Position numbers and translations under genes: made by a program. The notes beneath the pieces are model-generated. The model did not search any database. It was not told where the DNA came from and saw nothing but the letters and a program-made list of their open reading frames with translations. A DNA stretch of 64,000 nt from Atopsyche davidsoni. Its lineage: Eukaryota; Arthropoda; Insecta; Trichoptera; Hydrobiosidae. Where the stretch lies: assembly GCA_022113835.1 (NCBI GenBank), contig JAILWY010000012.1:12710001-12774000 (forward strand). The letters are read 5' to 3'. Below, piece by piece: positions 14,111-27,187 of the stretch; within the stretch, counting starts at the first letter, position 1, and the number at the start of each line of letters is the position of its first letter.

Positions 14111-16555
14111 GGGAACTGGCCAGTTATTGTCTCGGCCGCGCCACCCTCAGGGGCGCTCGCCGCGCCGTGAAGCCTCCCTGCTTGCCCCCACCTCCGACTA
14201 AAAGCCCACCCCTAGCTAAACGCTTCAATCGCTCTGGCGCTAGCCCATCCACTTGATCAAATACAAACAAATATTATTCAAATACACCACGGACGTATCG
14301 CGACACGATCGCCAATTAAAAATAACCTATTCAATCCTCAAGATTTTTATTATAAAATCAATAGGGCGACCAATTTAAAAAGATCACGTGAGCTCAAAAA
14401 TGTGTACCCGCTTTATAAAAAAACAATGTAAATTAATTCATAAAATTATAATCGTAAGGTATCACATATACAATAATACATCTACTTGCGTTGTGTAAGT
14501 GTGTAAGAAAATCTCGCTATATTTTACTTAAGAAAGCAGAAACCACGCTTGAAACATAACATGCAATGGATCGATAGACACCTCAACTTCTGAAAGCGTC
14601 AGAACTTCGTTATATAAACGAGCAATTTACAATTTTTAATATTTTTTTGCAGCTCTGCGCTATTGTTTTGTCAATGTTTGTAAGCGCCCATTTTTAAATG
14701 AATATTTGGTAGGTATGTGGTATACTATTCATAGTATATATATAAATAAATTTCGATACTTATATTTATCAATCTACTTAAAATATACGGTGTGCTTTAT
14801 TATTTTCAAAAAAAGTGAAAATTTTATCTGTTTTTATTTGCTGTTTTGTATCAACAAAGTATGAATTTTTTCAAATTTTGCCTAGCTAGATTATTTTAAT
14901 CTAGCGACCTATAAACAAAGAGTGACCACCTTTAGCCGTCGCCGTGGGCTGTAGGTATTACATTGACATTTCCAGAGTCAACATCGAGTAGAGAAATCAA
15001 AGTCCTATTTTTGTAAATGTCAAATGCTGCATTAAAAAGGTACCCCTAGTGAGACACATTGTATAACATTTGAAACAATACACGGTTGCACGGATTAAAG
15101 TAACAATGAGGCTGGTCTTATCAATTTAATTTAAAATTTGTATAATAAATTATTTACTAATATCAGTTGGTATACTACCCATCATAAACAAATGTATAAC
15201 ATGACTGATATTTTTTAACTTCATAACCTTGGAGTTAAATATTAATCAGTATGATTTCAATCTAATAGTTACTCGCTGCACAGCTAAATAAGAATAAAAG
15301 TACATCAGTAATTCCTCACGTATATACTAGTAATTAGCTACCGATATATTAAAGTGATCACTTACCGGTTAATACAATCAAGCTATATGCTCTGTATAAT
15401 AATGTGAACATTTATTTATAGCTTTATTTTAGTATTAGTAAAAATGTTTATAAGAAACCCTCCCTCTCGTGCGCTACGTTGTGACTGGCGTAGGACGTAG
15501 AGAATCGTAGAGGAGCGTAGTGCGCCTATTGCTGTATACACGTGTATAGTAGTAGTAGTAGTAGTAGTGTAGTAGCAGTACAAGTTGCAATTGTATTAGT
15601 GCACTTTCCACCAAAAGACCGCATTTTCACACGAACAAAATGTTTACGTGTTCTCACTGCACACTTTGAGAAAATAATTTTTTTAAAGAAAACATTAGAT
15701 GAGCGGATACCTATTTTATTTAAGAAAAACATTTATTAATTTAGTCAAGTTGTAATCTTTAGGATCAAAAAATTTAAGGTTGAAAATATTGAACCTCTCA
15801 GATAACAAGTTTTATGTATACTACTATTATAATTGTATCAGAATAAATATTTCTACTAAAACGAATTATTTTTTGTAAACACATTTCTAACAAATCAAGT
15901 CTGTTTCATTTTGATTTTTTTTTATCAATAATATCTACGATTATAACACAGGGTATTTTTTTTTTAATTTAATATTTCAATTTTCATACGCGTCGATTAT
16001 CAATTTTGTATTTAAAAATTTTAATTTCAGTTTCAGGAACATTCAACAGCATTTCATTGTACTTTGACCTTAATTGTATAAATATTTAACAATTTTTTTT
16101 TTACCAATCACAATGATGAATAATTAGAAATTAGATAACAGTGTCTTTAAGTAATTTAACTTTTACGGACATCTTACAGTTTTTTCATTATTATTTATTA
16201 GAACATTTTAATCTCATCTATTTACATAAAAGCATAAATAGTACTTTTGATTTTACCACAACAAAAAATGTGCAAAAGTATTTTTCAGTCTAGTTTTGCC
16301 AACTTACAAGCGATAACCATTGATTGACCAATAAAGAATGAAGTCGACGCTCCTGCGCAAGCTTGCACAGAATACATACAAAGCTTGGAAGCAGATCGTA
16401 TACACACACGGAACAAAACATACAAAATTACATACACTTACGCAGAGTATTCTGTACACTCATACACACCTAACACGTTTCAACTTTCCTGTTTTTGACA
16501 CATGGCAACAAATGGCGGAGCGTTTGACATATTGTTAAATAACAAACAAATAAAA
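14111..16555. other. Intergenic region between SCHIP1 and ASCC1
   Basis: About 2.4 kb of mostly AT-rich DNA between divergently transcribed genes. It holds the end of the CpG-rich block (to about 14200) and a (GTA)n microsatellite at 15547-15580 (interrupted once). Long T runs occur near 15917 and 15954. The ASCC1 5' UTR and promoter must lie in the last few hundred bases. The small frames at 15526-15740 are reads of the GTA repeat. Confidence 0.5.
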
Positions 16556-19067
16556 ATGAATATCTTGTCACCCGACACGATCTGGATAGAAGGAATCTGC
16601 TACAGAATAAACGACAGTCATGAAATAGATAGACGGGACGATTATTTACCAGAACAAAGTAAATATCAATTTAAAAAAAAAATATGGTCTTCAAAATCAA
16701 TTTTTTTTTCTAAATCGACCTAAATGATTATCAATACAGATATTATTACATTTTAGATGAAATCAATGCTAATTTAGATGACCTGGATGACAATTTTGAA
16801 TTTACAACCTGCAATAATGGAAGAATAAAAACAACCATTCATGTAGCACAGTAAGCGATCGTTGAAAAAATAATTTCCTGAATTAGTAATATAAGTGTTT
16901 TTTGTCAATTTTGCTATTTAATATTTGTTGGTTTGATATTTATGTAGATTTTTTAATGGATTCATAATTGGAAGTAAGGGAGCAACAAGGAGACGAATTG
17001 AAAATGAAACTAGAACTGAAATAAAAGTTCCCCCACAAGGGCAAAGAGGTGATGTTTCAATAACTGGACCTGATATCAAAGTATGTTTCCCATATATGCT
17101 TATTGTCAAAATGGATTGAAAACAGCTAGTAATATCTTATCATTGTATTTAGGAATAATAAGAAAACTTTCATTACCATGCATCACTTCAAATTATTGAT
17201 AAAGTTACAATTGTATAATAAATCTTAATTACCAAAAATTCAATTTTACCGTGCATTTTACTCTCATGTTATGTTACATTTTCTAGAAAAAAATAAAGTC
17301 TAATGTTTTTTTAAATTTTATTATTATCTTTAAGTATCTTGCTTGACATCAATAACACCGCCGGTTTTAATCCCATTGATATTTGATTAATTTAATTAAT
17401 GGTGTTAATTCAAAAATGAAAATAATTTAATAAAAGAGCGAGTAACTTTTTCAGTAACAATCTAATGTTAATATCCAACAAATGCTACATTATTAATCTC
17501 TCAGTTGTTATTCAATAAATATAAATCTGTACGGGCTTTATTTATTTTCTACCATTTTGTAATGTTTTTGTTGTATTACATAAGGCAAAAAGAAGTTGTT
17601 AGGATTGCATTATAATATTAACAAATAAAAGTATTTATGAAGCTTCACATTTTATATAGTTACCTTTCTTTCTCTGCTAGAGTGTTGCTGCTGCAGCAAG
17701 AAGAATCAATATGATTGTCTTAGCAGCCAGACAGAAACAGAAGCCAACACACTTTATTTCAATTCCAATTAACTCTAGTCATATCCAAGAGAACTTCTCA
17801 AAATTTAAGGTATGTGTAACAATGAAGAACCATTACATTTAACATTCCTCATTTGTTATTTTGTGATTGTAATTACAATATTATTTTTTTCCATTTTCTC
17901 ACTGATTTTTTTTAACCTTTTTAGGAGGATATCTTAAATGAAAATATAAGAGAAGGTATAGATTTGTCTATTTTTGTTAGAACTACTAAACTTCATCTGA
18001 CTCTTCTCACACTTTATTTAGCTGACAATGAAGAAAGGGCTCTAGCATCAAGATTAATGGAAAAAGCAAAAGATGAAATAATCTCGTAAGTGTCTATATT
18101 AGAATTTCACTAATTATAATTTCAAATATTACTATTGTTATATTACATTCGTTATATTGATATGATTTTTAGGCCATTATTGGGTGGTGTAAATCGCTTG
18201 GATTTAACTCTGAAAAATGTATCTTATATGAATGATGATCCATCTTCTATAAATGTGCTATATTCAGAAGCAGAGGAAACCGACCTAAATCAACGCGGAT
18301 TGCTAACAGAACTAGGAAGAAAATTCTATGACTATTTCTTCGAGTCTGGTATGTATAAAAATGAAAATTCTGAACATAATATTTTTAATGGTAAAATACA
18401 ACAGATGTTCAATAAGTTATATATCTCGGTAAAAAATCAATACATTTTAAATAAGTCTACGCATTCCACCTATATCTGGATATTAAAGTATGCTTTTAAA
18501 ACAAAAAACACATTTTGAACCTAAAATTCGTGTCACACAACCATAGCAGAAAAGTGTTACATTAGTAAAAAAATTGTTTTGTAAAAAAATAAATATAGAT
18601 ACCTAGTATTTGGCCTACTGCTTTTTCTTGAGGTTCAGCAGCTTGGCATTCATCCAAGATCCAAACTTGTCACTTTCAAAGAGTTTACTTTCAAGGGGTT
18701 TGCTATTGGTAGATCAACCAAAAAAAATATTTCCTTACTAAGGATAAATAAATTATTGAGCACCCTTATTAAAAATGAAGTAATATAATTTTCTCATGAC
18801 TTATTTTAATATCTATTAGGTTTGATGACATCTAATAATAAAAGTGATATAAAATTTCATATGACACTCATGAATACCAAATATAGAGAAACAGAAGAAT
18901 GTGAAAATAAACCAAAAAGGCAGACTTTTGATGGTAGACTTATTCTTGATAAGTATGCAAATTATGAATTTGGTCAACAAAGAATTGAAAATATCCATTT
19001 GTCACAGATGAATAGTCCTGATGGTCAGGATGGATACTACCCGGCGACCACAATCCTCTATTTTTAA
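16556..19067 (+). CDS. ASCC1: Activating signal cointegrator 1 complex subunit 1
   Basis: Subunit of the ASC-1 complex (with ASCC2/ASCC3), involved in transcription coactivation and alkylation-damage repair. Exons are 16556-16658, 16757-16850, 16948-17080, 17681-17809, 17925-18085, 18173-18348 and 18820-19067, giving 347 aa with all phases closing. The start MNILSPDTIWIEGICYRIN aligns with the family N-terminus. An in-frame ATG at 16502 would add 18 residues with no family counterpart. The KH domain has an intact GSKG loop (residues 74-77). The C-terminal 2H phosphoesterase-like (AKAP18/LigT-type) domain has both H-x-T motifs, HLT at 177-179 and HMT at 279-281, so it looks catalytically competent. 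EYMNDDP of the vertebrate protein corresponds to SYMNDDP here. The gene is followed by AATAAA at 19250. Confidence 0.95.
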
Positions 19068-20161
19068 AAATCATACACTATAAAATTTAAATGTAAATTT
19101 AAAAACTATTCATTTATATATAAATTAAATGTAATTCACATGGGATAAAAAAAATGTATATGTGTACACAAATATGTTTGTGTGTGTGTGTGTGTAAATA
19201 TGACATTAATGATGACATTATTAATGGCGACAATTATCTGAGTATCAAAAATAAAAAATAATATAAGATTAAAGTTAACTTTATTTTTTTACTGAAAACT
19301 TATTTATAGGTGCAACATTGTAAAAAATAAAATATGTATTTGTATTTTACCACAAAGTATGACAAAACTGATAGCTTCATTTTTCTCTTTAAGCAGATAA
19401 GATGTGCAACACATTTCTTTTGGCTTCTTATCATATTGTGTATCATAACAAGATACTATAAGTCAGTGTTAGTCAAACTTAGAAACTACGAACTAAAAGG
19501 GTAGTCAATAATAAGAAAAAAGTAAATACTATCAAAAGGTATTTATTTTTTTTAACCGAATCCAAAAATGAAGGTCTTTCATTTTTCTTTGAGAAAAAAT
19601 TATATGCCATAAAATATACACAAACAAAAACATTTTAAAATGTCACATTCCTACAATCTCTCTTAAATTAACTGCTTTCTTATTATTCTTGGATTTATTT
19701 TCTTTAACACAAAAAATAAATAGAAGTATGGCGACAATTATGTTTTATTTATTATATTTTCAATATAAGTATGTTTCAGCACTTATTTGCATTTATATAG
19801 TGGTCTCTGGAATATATGAAAAAAAGTAGTACTTATCCACCATGTGATAAGTGTTGAATAGCACCGCTTAAAGCCAACCAATCAAGACTATTGAGATAAA
19901 TAAATATGTTATACTTCATTATTTACTTTTATTGAGCGACAAAGTATGATGAGCGACTGATATCTAGTATAAACTCTTGAAATAAGTTCAAAACTTTCAT
20001 AAATTTTACTACAATGTAGTGTTTTTACATACATATTTATTTTGTCATATTGTGTTAATAAATGTAATGAAATATATTTGAGTGAAACTGCTAAACATAA
20101 GATTTAAAAACTGTTAGCAAGTCATTTCTCTCCATTGCAATTTATAAAAAGAAAACACAAT
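19068..20161. other. ASCC1 3' UTR and spacer before the next gene
   Basis: AT-rich. It holds a short TG microsatellite (19179-19195) and AATAAA at 19250-19255, the likely ASCC1 cleavage signal. The rest is featureless A/T-rich sequence up to the next start codon on the same strand. Confidence 0.5.
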
Positions 20162-21513
20162 ATGGGATGCTGTAAAAATGAGAGGGAAATGTATAGCTAT
20201 GAATACTCTGCAGTTAACTTAAAGGGTTAGTGTTTTTAAATTATAACCAATTCACTTATTTCTATGACTATAGTATCCTATTTTGATGCAAAAAAATGTT
20301 TACTTTTTTAGATATGTCTGGACCTAAAAGAGTGATTTTTTTTTGTGCGCTGACTACAATCCTACCGACTATATTAATAATATTACCACTTTATTTGAGA
20401 CATATGGTATTTGCTGATGTTAAATATTTAGTAAGTGAGTCAGACATTATTGAAATAAATGAAGGATTATCAACAATATTCTGTCAACACCATTCTTTGG
20501 AAATGAACTTAAGTTTCAATGCTTTCCAAATAAAAAACTTACCTGAAATATCCACCACCAAAAAGCATGTAACGCTAAAAAAGTCTATGAATTTGCCAGA
20601 TGATACTTTAGAATACTGGGGTTTTTATCTTCTTAAAGGGGCAGTTGTACAGTTAAAGATTTGTTCAAGATATCCAGGGTCAAATATTCTAATTATCAAA
20701 GATGAAAAAGATTTGACTACTTGTGGACTATTAGAAAGCGGTCACAAAATAGACCCAGTATTAGCGAAAGATCACGAGACAGTGTCAGTGTTTTTTGATA
20801 CAAGTAAAAATATGAGTTCGCCAAATGAAATGATTTCATTACGAGAATACAAGAGAACTCAATCTGCAGGCCTTTCCAAAAAAAAAAAGAATAATACACT
20901 GAGTACAGACTTTGCTAGGAATAGCGTATATAATCAAAAAATTAAACGATCTATCAGCTCAAAAAACAATTTTCCTCACATTTTAGATAGAGGTGTAAAC
21001 CATGGTGGTAATGCCATTAATTACACTGCGAAAGAAAGCGAAGATGCATCAAGTTTTGAAAATGATCTTCTTAGCTGTTATGATGGAAAAATTCTATTGA
21101 ATCAAGAATTTCCACCTACCAAATCATGCAACTTTAATAATATCTTAGAGTTTTCTCAATCACAATTAGTAACTCATGAAGTTAATACAGATGGTTATTA
21201 TTATTATATATTTTACAATGATAATGACTTAAATTCTAATAACATATTTGCTATATTTGACTTACATAAGCCAACATTTCAATATAATAATTTGTCATGT
21301 GCAAAGAAATGTATTAATAAAACCAAATGCAATTTTCCAATATCATTTATGAGTGATGAGACTGTAATAGTAGAAGTACCAATAAATGATACAATAAAAG
21401 ATGAAAGACCTGAAGCATCGATACTTTTGTCAATTTGTAAACCTAGAATGAGTATCTATATATTATTTCCTACTGCTGTTATATTTATAATTTTAGGATG
21501 TGCGTTTCTATAA
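20162..21513 (+). CDS. Unrecognised two-pass membrane protein, 421 aa
   Basis: Two coding exons, 20162-20225 and 20312-21513, joined in phase 1 with GTTAGT as donor. The first ATG has A at -3 and G at +4, and the protein starts MGCCKNERE. A membrane segment lies at residues 29-50 (VIFFCALTTILPTILIILPL) and a second at the extreme C-terminus (about 401-421), so both ends are probably cytoplasmic with a luminal or extracellular middle. The middle has several N-glycosylation motifs (NLS, NMS, NYT, NKT, NDT), conserved-looking ICSRYPGSNILIIKD, and a furin-type KIKR site at 231-234. Cys3 and Cys4 could be acylated. The layout recalls the non-RING part of plant-type APD membrane proteins, but I do not claim that family. 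The flanking genes give no functional hint. Function unknown. Confidence 0.85.
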
Positions 21514-21589
21514 AGAAACAACATTGTAAAAAAATATTTACCTATTATATGTGTATTTTATTGTATTATATTATTATTATATATATTTC

Positions 21590-21595
21590 AATAAA
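21590..21595 (+). terminator. Poly(A) signal of the two-pass membrane protein gene
   Basis: AATAAA 77 bases after the stop codon. Confidence 0.6.
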
Positions 21596-21679
21596 TTATA
21601 TTTTTAAATAATATTAAAATACATTAATTATCATTTACCCAGAACTGATAATCCGAAAAGCAACTTTATGTAACCATTA

Positions 21680-21684
<5 letters not shown>

Positions 21685-21756
<72 letters not shown>
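21685..21756. repeat. (TA)n microsatellite, about 72 bp
   Basis: Uninterrupted TA dinucleotides, bordered by AAATATTA on the left and TAATATTATT on the right. The flanks are themselves near-complementary, so the whole tract is one palindrome of about 90 bp. Confidence 0.95.
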
Positions 21757-21762
<6 letters not shown>

Positions 21763-22261
21763 TTTATAATGTAAAATATATAATAATCAGAGCAGAATAA
21801 TAGTGCATATTAATTTAAAACATCAAGATTTGAAACAACCAACAAAATATTTCTATAAATATTTATCACAAGGTCTTAATTGCCATGATTTTGAAAAAAA
21901 AAAAAACAACGAAAACATAAGATTTTTGTAAATCGATTAATGATACATTAACAATAATCCTAATTATCTCATTCGATTTTAACATTAAAACATATTATTA
22001 CTTAAATTTAAAAATTTCAAGGCACGCGCATTATGAAGAATGACGTTTAACCGGATATGATATCAACATTTGTTTATAAATAAAACATTTGTTTTTACAT
22101 TTTATGTGAAAGTTTTCCTATTAAACATAATAAAAAAATATATATTTTACTATTTTAGATTATCTTTACATTTTTTTTATGTCTTGGTTTTTAAAAAAGA
22201 TCTTATTTTGGTTGCTATGTTGAACACGAGTCCTTTTCCTCTCTGCAAACGCAAGTAGAAC
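21757..22261. other. Spacer and eIF4A 5' flank
   Basis: AT-rich sequence between the two-pass protein gene and the eIF4A start codon. The eIF4A transcription start should lie here, or in an upstream non-coding exon I cannot place. No other coding sequence is seen. Confidence 0.4.
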
Positions 22262-24778
22262 ATGTCTTTAGGGTACGAAAGAAGGTAAGTTGCATATTTT
22301 ATTATTTTATGAACATATCTTAAGCAGGGGGTGGTTTTTATTAATATAAGGATTAACTATACGTATTTATTACCAAGTTGTGTAAACTACGAGTCGTCAA
22401 AACTCCTCGATGCCTTTTGTAAGTGTCTAGTTCTCACGTTTTGCAATTGCCAACATGGCGTACGTTCAAAATTAATGAATTTTTAGATTTGCACGTGTTG
22501 TGCGTTTTAAATTTCTAAAAATAACGCTTTTGTCGCAATCTTATGTCTATTTGACGGATAGGCTTCTATTAACACGGTTTCCTGACACATTGTTTGCACA
22601 GCCGGCGAGACCGGCGAATTTAACTTATGATTTTTTCGTATTTAATTGTGAAATAATCTCTTTAATCCGATATTGTTGCAGCATTCGCAAATTGGTATTC
22701 ATAATCAATTATCGGTTTTTAAAACGAAAACTAAAAATGCGGTCTTTGTTGCTACTTATATCGACGTTTGTCATGTCATTGTGTATGCGTCATTCGGTCA
22801 TGTCCTACTAGCGGACTTGTCACAACACTTTTTATTTTTGTTTCTAGAGACGAGACGAGCTGGCCGGCAGATTCCAGAAATGGACCTCCGGCCGAGAAGG
22901 ATGCACCGGCTTACGAGCAGGGACCACCTGGAATGGAGCCGGATGGTGTCATCGACACCAACTGGCACGAGGTCGTCGATAATTTCGACAACATGAACCT
23001 CAATGAGAAGCTTCTTCGCGGTATCTACGCCTATGGCTTCGAGAAACCATCTGCTATTCAGCAGCGGGCTATCATGCCCTGTGTCCAAGGTCACGATGTC
23101 ATTGCTCAAGCTCAGTCTGGTACAGGAAAGACTGCCACCTTCTCCATCTCAATCTTACAAAAGATCGATACTTCTCGACTTGAATGTCAGGCTCTTATCA
23201 TGGCCCCCACTCGTGAGTTGGTGCAACAGATCACTAAGGTACTCATTTTATGTTTTTAAGTGTCGTGTGGAATCAATTGTGTTGTGTATTTTATATCAAA
23301 TGATTTTTTAGATAATTGTTTTCACAAAGAAGCAATTTTATCAGTATTTATACTAATACTTTTTAATTATAAAATATTCTTGTTTCGTGTGACATTGACT
23401 ATATTTCATTAGAAGTAAATTTTTTAATCATATTTAAGGTGGTGTTGGCACTTGGAGACTACTTGGATGTGGAGTGTCATGCCTGCATTGGTGGCACCAA
23501 TGTGCGTGAGGACATGCGGAAGCTGGAAATGGGAGTGCATGTGGTAGTTGGTACCCCTGGTCGAGTGTTTGACATGATGTCTCGCCGGGCACTTCGTCCC
23601 AGCACTATTAAACTCTTCGTCCTTGACGAGGCTGATGAGATGTTGTCTCGAGGGTAAGTCACCTCCTAGTCTGATAACTTTTTACTGTCACAAAACTTCT
23701 TTTATAGTTTCTTTTGTGATTGCTTCACCGCCTGTCTTTAGTAAAATTCTTCTTCGAAAGAAAAACTAAATAAATTAAACATTTGTGTTTTTATTTGTAG
23801 ATTCAAGGATCAAATCCACGATGTATTCAAAATGTTACCCTCACAAGTACAAGTGATATTGCTTTCGGCTACAATGCCCAAAGAAGTTATGGAAGTTTCA
23901 AAGTGTTTCATGAGAAACCCCATTTCGATTCTTGTGAAGAAAGATGAGGTAAACTTCTGTTCTTATTAATAATCATTAACAACTCATAAATATTATGATT
24001 TAAGTGTGTAACTGTAATACCTTGGTTGTTTTTAGCTTACCTTGGACGGTATAAAGCAGTTCTATGTACATGTTGAACGTGAAGACTGGAAGCTGGATAC
24101 ATTGTGTGACTTGTACGACACTTTATCCATCACACAGGCTGTAATCTTCTGTAACACCCGTCGTAAGGTAATTAACAATTCTGAATATATCTTTTGAAAA
24201 ATTTAGTAACTAACATTCAAAATGGAATCGATTAAATCTCAATAAAAGCCATTATTCGCAAATTTTTAATAGAACATTGAATGTGATATCTTCAGGTAGA
24301 CTGGCTGACCCAGAGTATGCACGATAAGGACTTCACTGTGTCTAGCATGCACGGAGACATGGATCAAAAGGAAAGAGACACCATCATGAAACAGTTCCGC
24401 TCTGGATCTTCCCGTGTCTTAATCACTACTGACTTGCTCGCTAGAGGAATTGACGTCCAGCAAGTCTCCCTCGTTATCAATTTTGACTTGCCTTCTAACA
24501 GGGAAAATTACATCCACAGGTAATATAAATATTATAATTTTTATTTAATTTGTGTATTTTTTTTTAATAGTAAATATGATAAAACGAAGGCTTTATCCAA
24601 TGGTGTTCTCTTACAATCTACTTGTTTTTCCAGGATCGGTAGAGGTGGACGATTTGGCCGTAAGGGTGTGGCCATCAATTTCATTACGTCGGAAGACAAG
24701 CGTGTTCTTAAAGATATTGAGGAGTTTTACAGTACTCAGATTGATGAGATGCCTGCAGATGTTGCCAACCTCCTTTAA
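22262..24778 (+). CDS. eIF4A: Eukaryotic initiation factor 4A, DEAD-box RNA helicase
   Basis: ATP-dependent RNA helicase of the eIF4F complex that unwinds mRNA 5' ends for ribosome scanning; cytoplasmic. Exons are 22262-22284, 22848-23238, 23439-23653, 23801-23948, 24036-24167, 24296-24519 and 24634-24778, totalling 1278 bases (425 aa) with all phases closing. The first exon encodes only MSLGYER plus part of a codon. Motifs are all intact: Q motif [10 protein letters not shown] (71-80), motif I AQSGTGKT (96-103), Ia APTREL, GG and TPGR, II DEAD (201-204), III SAT (232-234), [17 protein letters not shown] and [15 protein letters not shown]. The acidic N-terminal head (about 60 residues) is poorly conserved, as usual. 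Length and motifs separate it from eIF4A-III and other DEAD-box proteins only by overall likeness, but the identification is strong. The coding exons are clearly more GC-rich than their introns. Confidence 0.96.
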
Positions 24779-27187
24779 GACAAATCCTGCTTACTTGTGT
24801 GTCCCTGCGCTCTGTCCAGAAGTCTATGGTGTGAGTATTTGAGGTTCCCTTGTGCTGCCGAGTCTGAATTGGTCTAACATTATATCTCTGGCTTATTCAC
24901 TGTGTTTTTGGACGAGTTCACTAAAGCCACAAATAGAGCGGTTGTCCTGATATAGGATCGAGGAATATATCTGATAGGGCTGCTAGAATATATGTATAAT
25001 TAATTTGATGTACACATGTCTTGATTTGTCTTTATTTATCTAAAATTTTGTTACAATCTATACATCTTAGTTATAATATCTATAAATATAATTTTAAGGT
25101 TTCTTGAAAATAGTTTGATATATTTTTTTTTATCAAATATTTTAGCTTTTTCTTTTAATAAAGTGTTAGATAATATTAAACCTCTCCATTTTGAAAAGTT
25201 TGGAATAACACAAGTAGTGCACTCGCACGCTTCCGGGATGGGAATTGTCTGTAGGCAGCTCTGCATTCTGCAGAGAGGCCTCGTGGGCTTCTGGAGAGGC
25301 TATTTCAACCATAATAGGAATAGGCGAAAAACATTGTAACCTCTTTAGATATGACTTGTTTTGTAATACCTAAAATATTAATAAATAATCTTGAATAAAA
25401 TGATTTTTTTATTGTAATCTATAAAGAATATCCCAAATATACCTCACATTAACTAAAGAATTTTTCAATTTCCTATTTTGTTACAGAATGTGGAGAGCGA
25501 CAACACGGAACACCTTTATTGGAAATAAATGCAAAATTTTAAAATGTTTTTTAAATTAAAACCCCATCTATCCTTCAAAATTCATTGGGATACGGTTATA
25601 CTTACACTCGTAACTTACACCTTGTTTTTATAGTATTGTCTGTATGTTTGTCAATATATTTGTCTATTATCACAAATATGCTAACATCCATACATATAAA
25701 TGTACATGTATGATCAAAGTTTGCTTCAGTGCACAATAAAATATGTATATTATAAAATGGTTTTTTTGTACGATTGTACCTTGTACTAAAGATATGGTAC
25801 TTGCAAAAGCCTAGGTACAACAACAATCGCTCTACTACTATTCAAATATATTTGCAATCAATTTTGCTTCAAATATTAATATCAAATATTCGGATATCTC
25901 AAATTTCCAAGTACTACTCCAATGACTCCTTAATGCTGGTAAGGTAAAGTAATTCAAAATACAGGTTGGGATGTTATCAATCTCTTCATGGGTAGTATTG
26001 CTTGCAATTAATTATTGATTTTGTATGTCTACATTGGTTGCTTTTTTAATTTTCACGTCTGGTGTCTATTGATGTGGGTAAAATAAAAAATATATATTGT
26101 AGAATTTCAATAACGATGTACATTCTTACTCGCCCAGAGTGCAGTATTTATAAGTACTGAAATTGAACTCTGAAACATATATATAAATAAGTATTTTTTT
26201 TAATCCAGTTTATTCAAGTACCTGAAAAGTAACTTCTAGTGGTTTTAAAATCCAATGTTTTCAATATTTTATAAGTTATAGAATGATCGATTAATAGAAA
26301 AAACCTATGGTTTAGAAAAAGTTATAATGTATGAAATAACCTTTTTAAATATTAACAATTTTTTTCTAGAAATATTGTAATAACACATACAATTTACTTA
26401 AATACTTTTGCTTATCTTAAAAATCTATCATTCAATGCTCTGCCTTTATCATTGATTGACTAGTTCATTTAAAAATTAAATTAATATAACAATTAAATTG
26501 ATATCTCCTCATAAATCTGAAGAAAAAAAACTTTATTATTTCTAGGTTTTATTTGTAACTTTTAGTTTCTTTTGTTCTTTTTATTAATTTTTTATATATA
26601 TAGTATATAATAAATTTTACTTTTAATAAAAATACTATACGCTGGAAAATTTTTTAACAAATATTCTATAAATATTAAAAAATAATATATATTATATTTT
26701 AATTTGTAATATCAAAAATATTTCTTGTATTATATTTAACTGTTTAAACGAAGCAACTGCGAAAAAATAAATCTCAACTTTCGTCGATTTTATCGGTAAA
26801 GACATGATTTTTTGACATTCTTTCAAGATATTTACGTGTTAAATGTTTACTGCTGAGAATTAATTTTATCTAAAAATATAAAACGAAATAAGAAGATGTA
26901 TAAAAATGTAAATATATATTTTTAGAATTAATCACACATATAAAAAAATATTTTTAACGTTTTAAAATAAAATCACAAGTGAAAATAAAATGATATTGTT
27001 TATGGTAATAAAGCGTGTCATATTCGAACGCCTTGCCGGTAGTACGTCATGATATGGTAGTTTCGCAGTATCTCTCCGTTTCCTGTCTGAGCCTGCATCC
27101 ATTTTGCATCAGACAGTATTGAAACGCTCGTCGGTCCGTGTGCCTTGGTGTTCGAAAGTTGAGGTGTTGGAATAGTACTGATACATC
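24779..27187. other. eIF4A 3' UTR(s) and intergenic region before profilin
   Basis: About 2.4 kb. Possible eIF4A poly(A) signals occur at 25380-25385, 25394-25399 and about 25523-25529, suggesting alternative 3' ends. A GC-richer patch at 25200-25320 contains a perfect hairpin (25259-25275). From about 25600 the DNA is uniformly AT-rich with no recognisable gene. The profilin promoter and 5' UTR lie at about 27020-27187. Confidence 0.5.
27020..27187 (+). promoter_or_regulatory. Profilin promoter and 5' UTR
   Basis: Base composition shifts from strongly AT-rich to balanced just upstream of the profilin ATG, with CpG-containing sequence such as GAAACGCTCGTCGGTCCG. There is no acceptor in frame with the ATG. 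The exact start site cannot be set from sequence. Confidence 0.4.

Noticed and set aside
16502..16555. Upstream in-frame ATG as the ASCC1 start
   Set aside because: The family N-terminus aligns with the ATG at 16556. The extra 18 residues have no counterpart.
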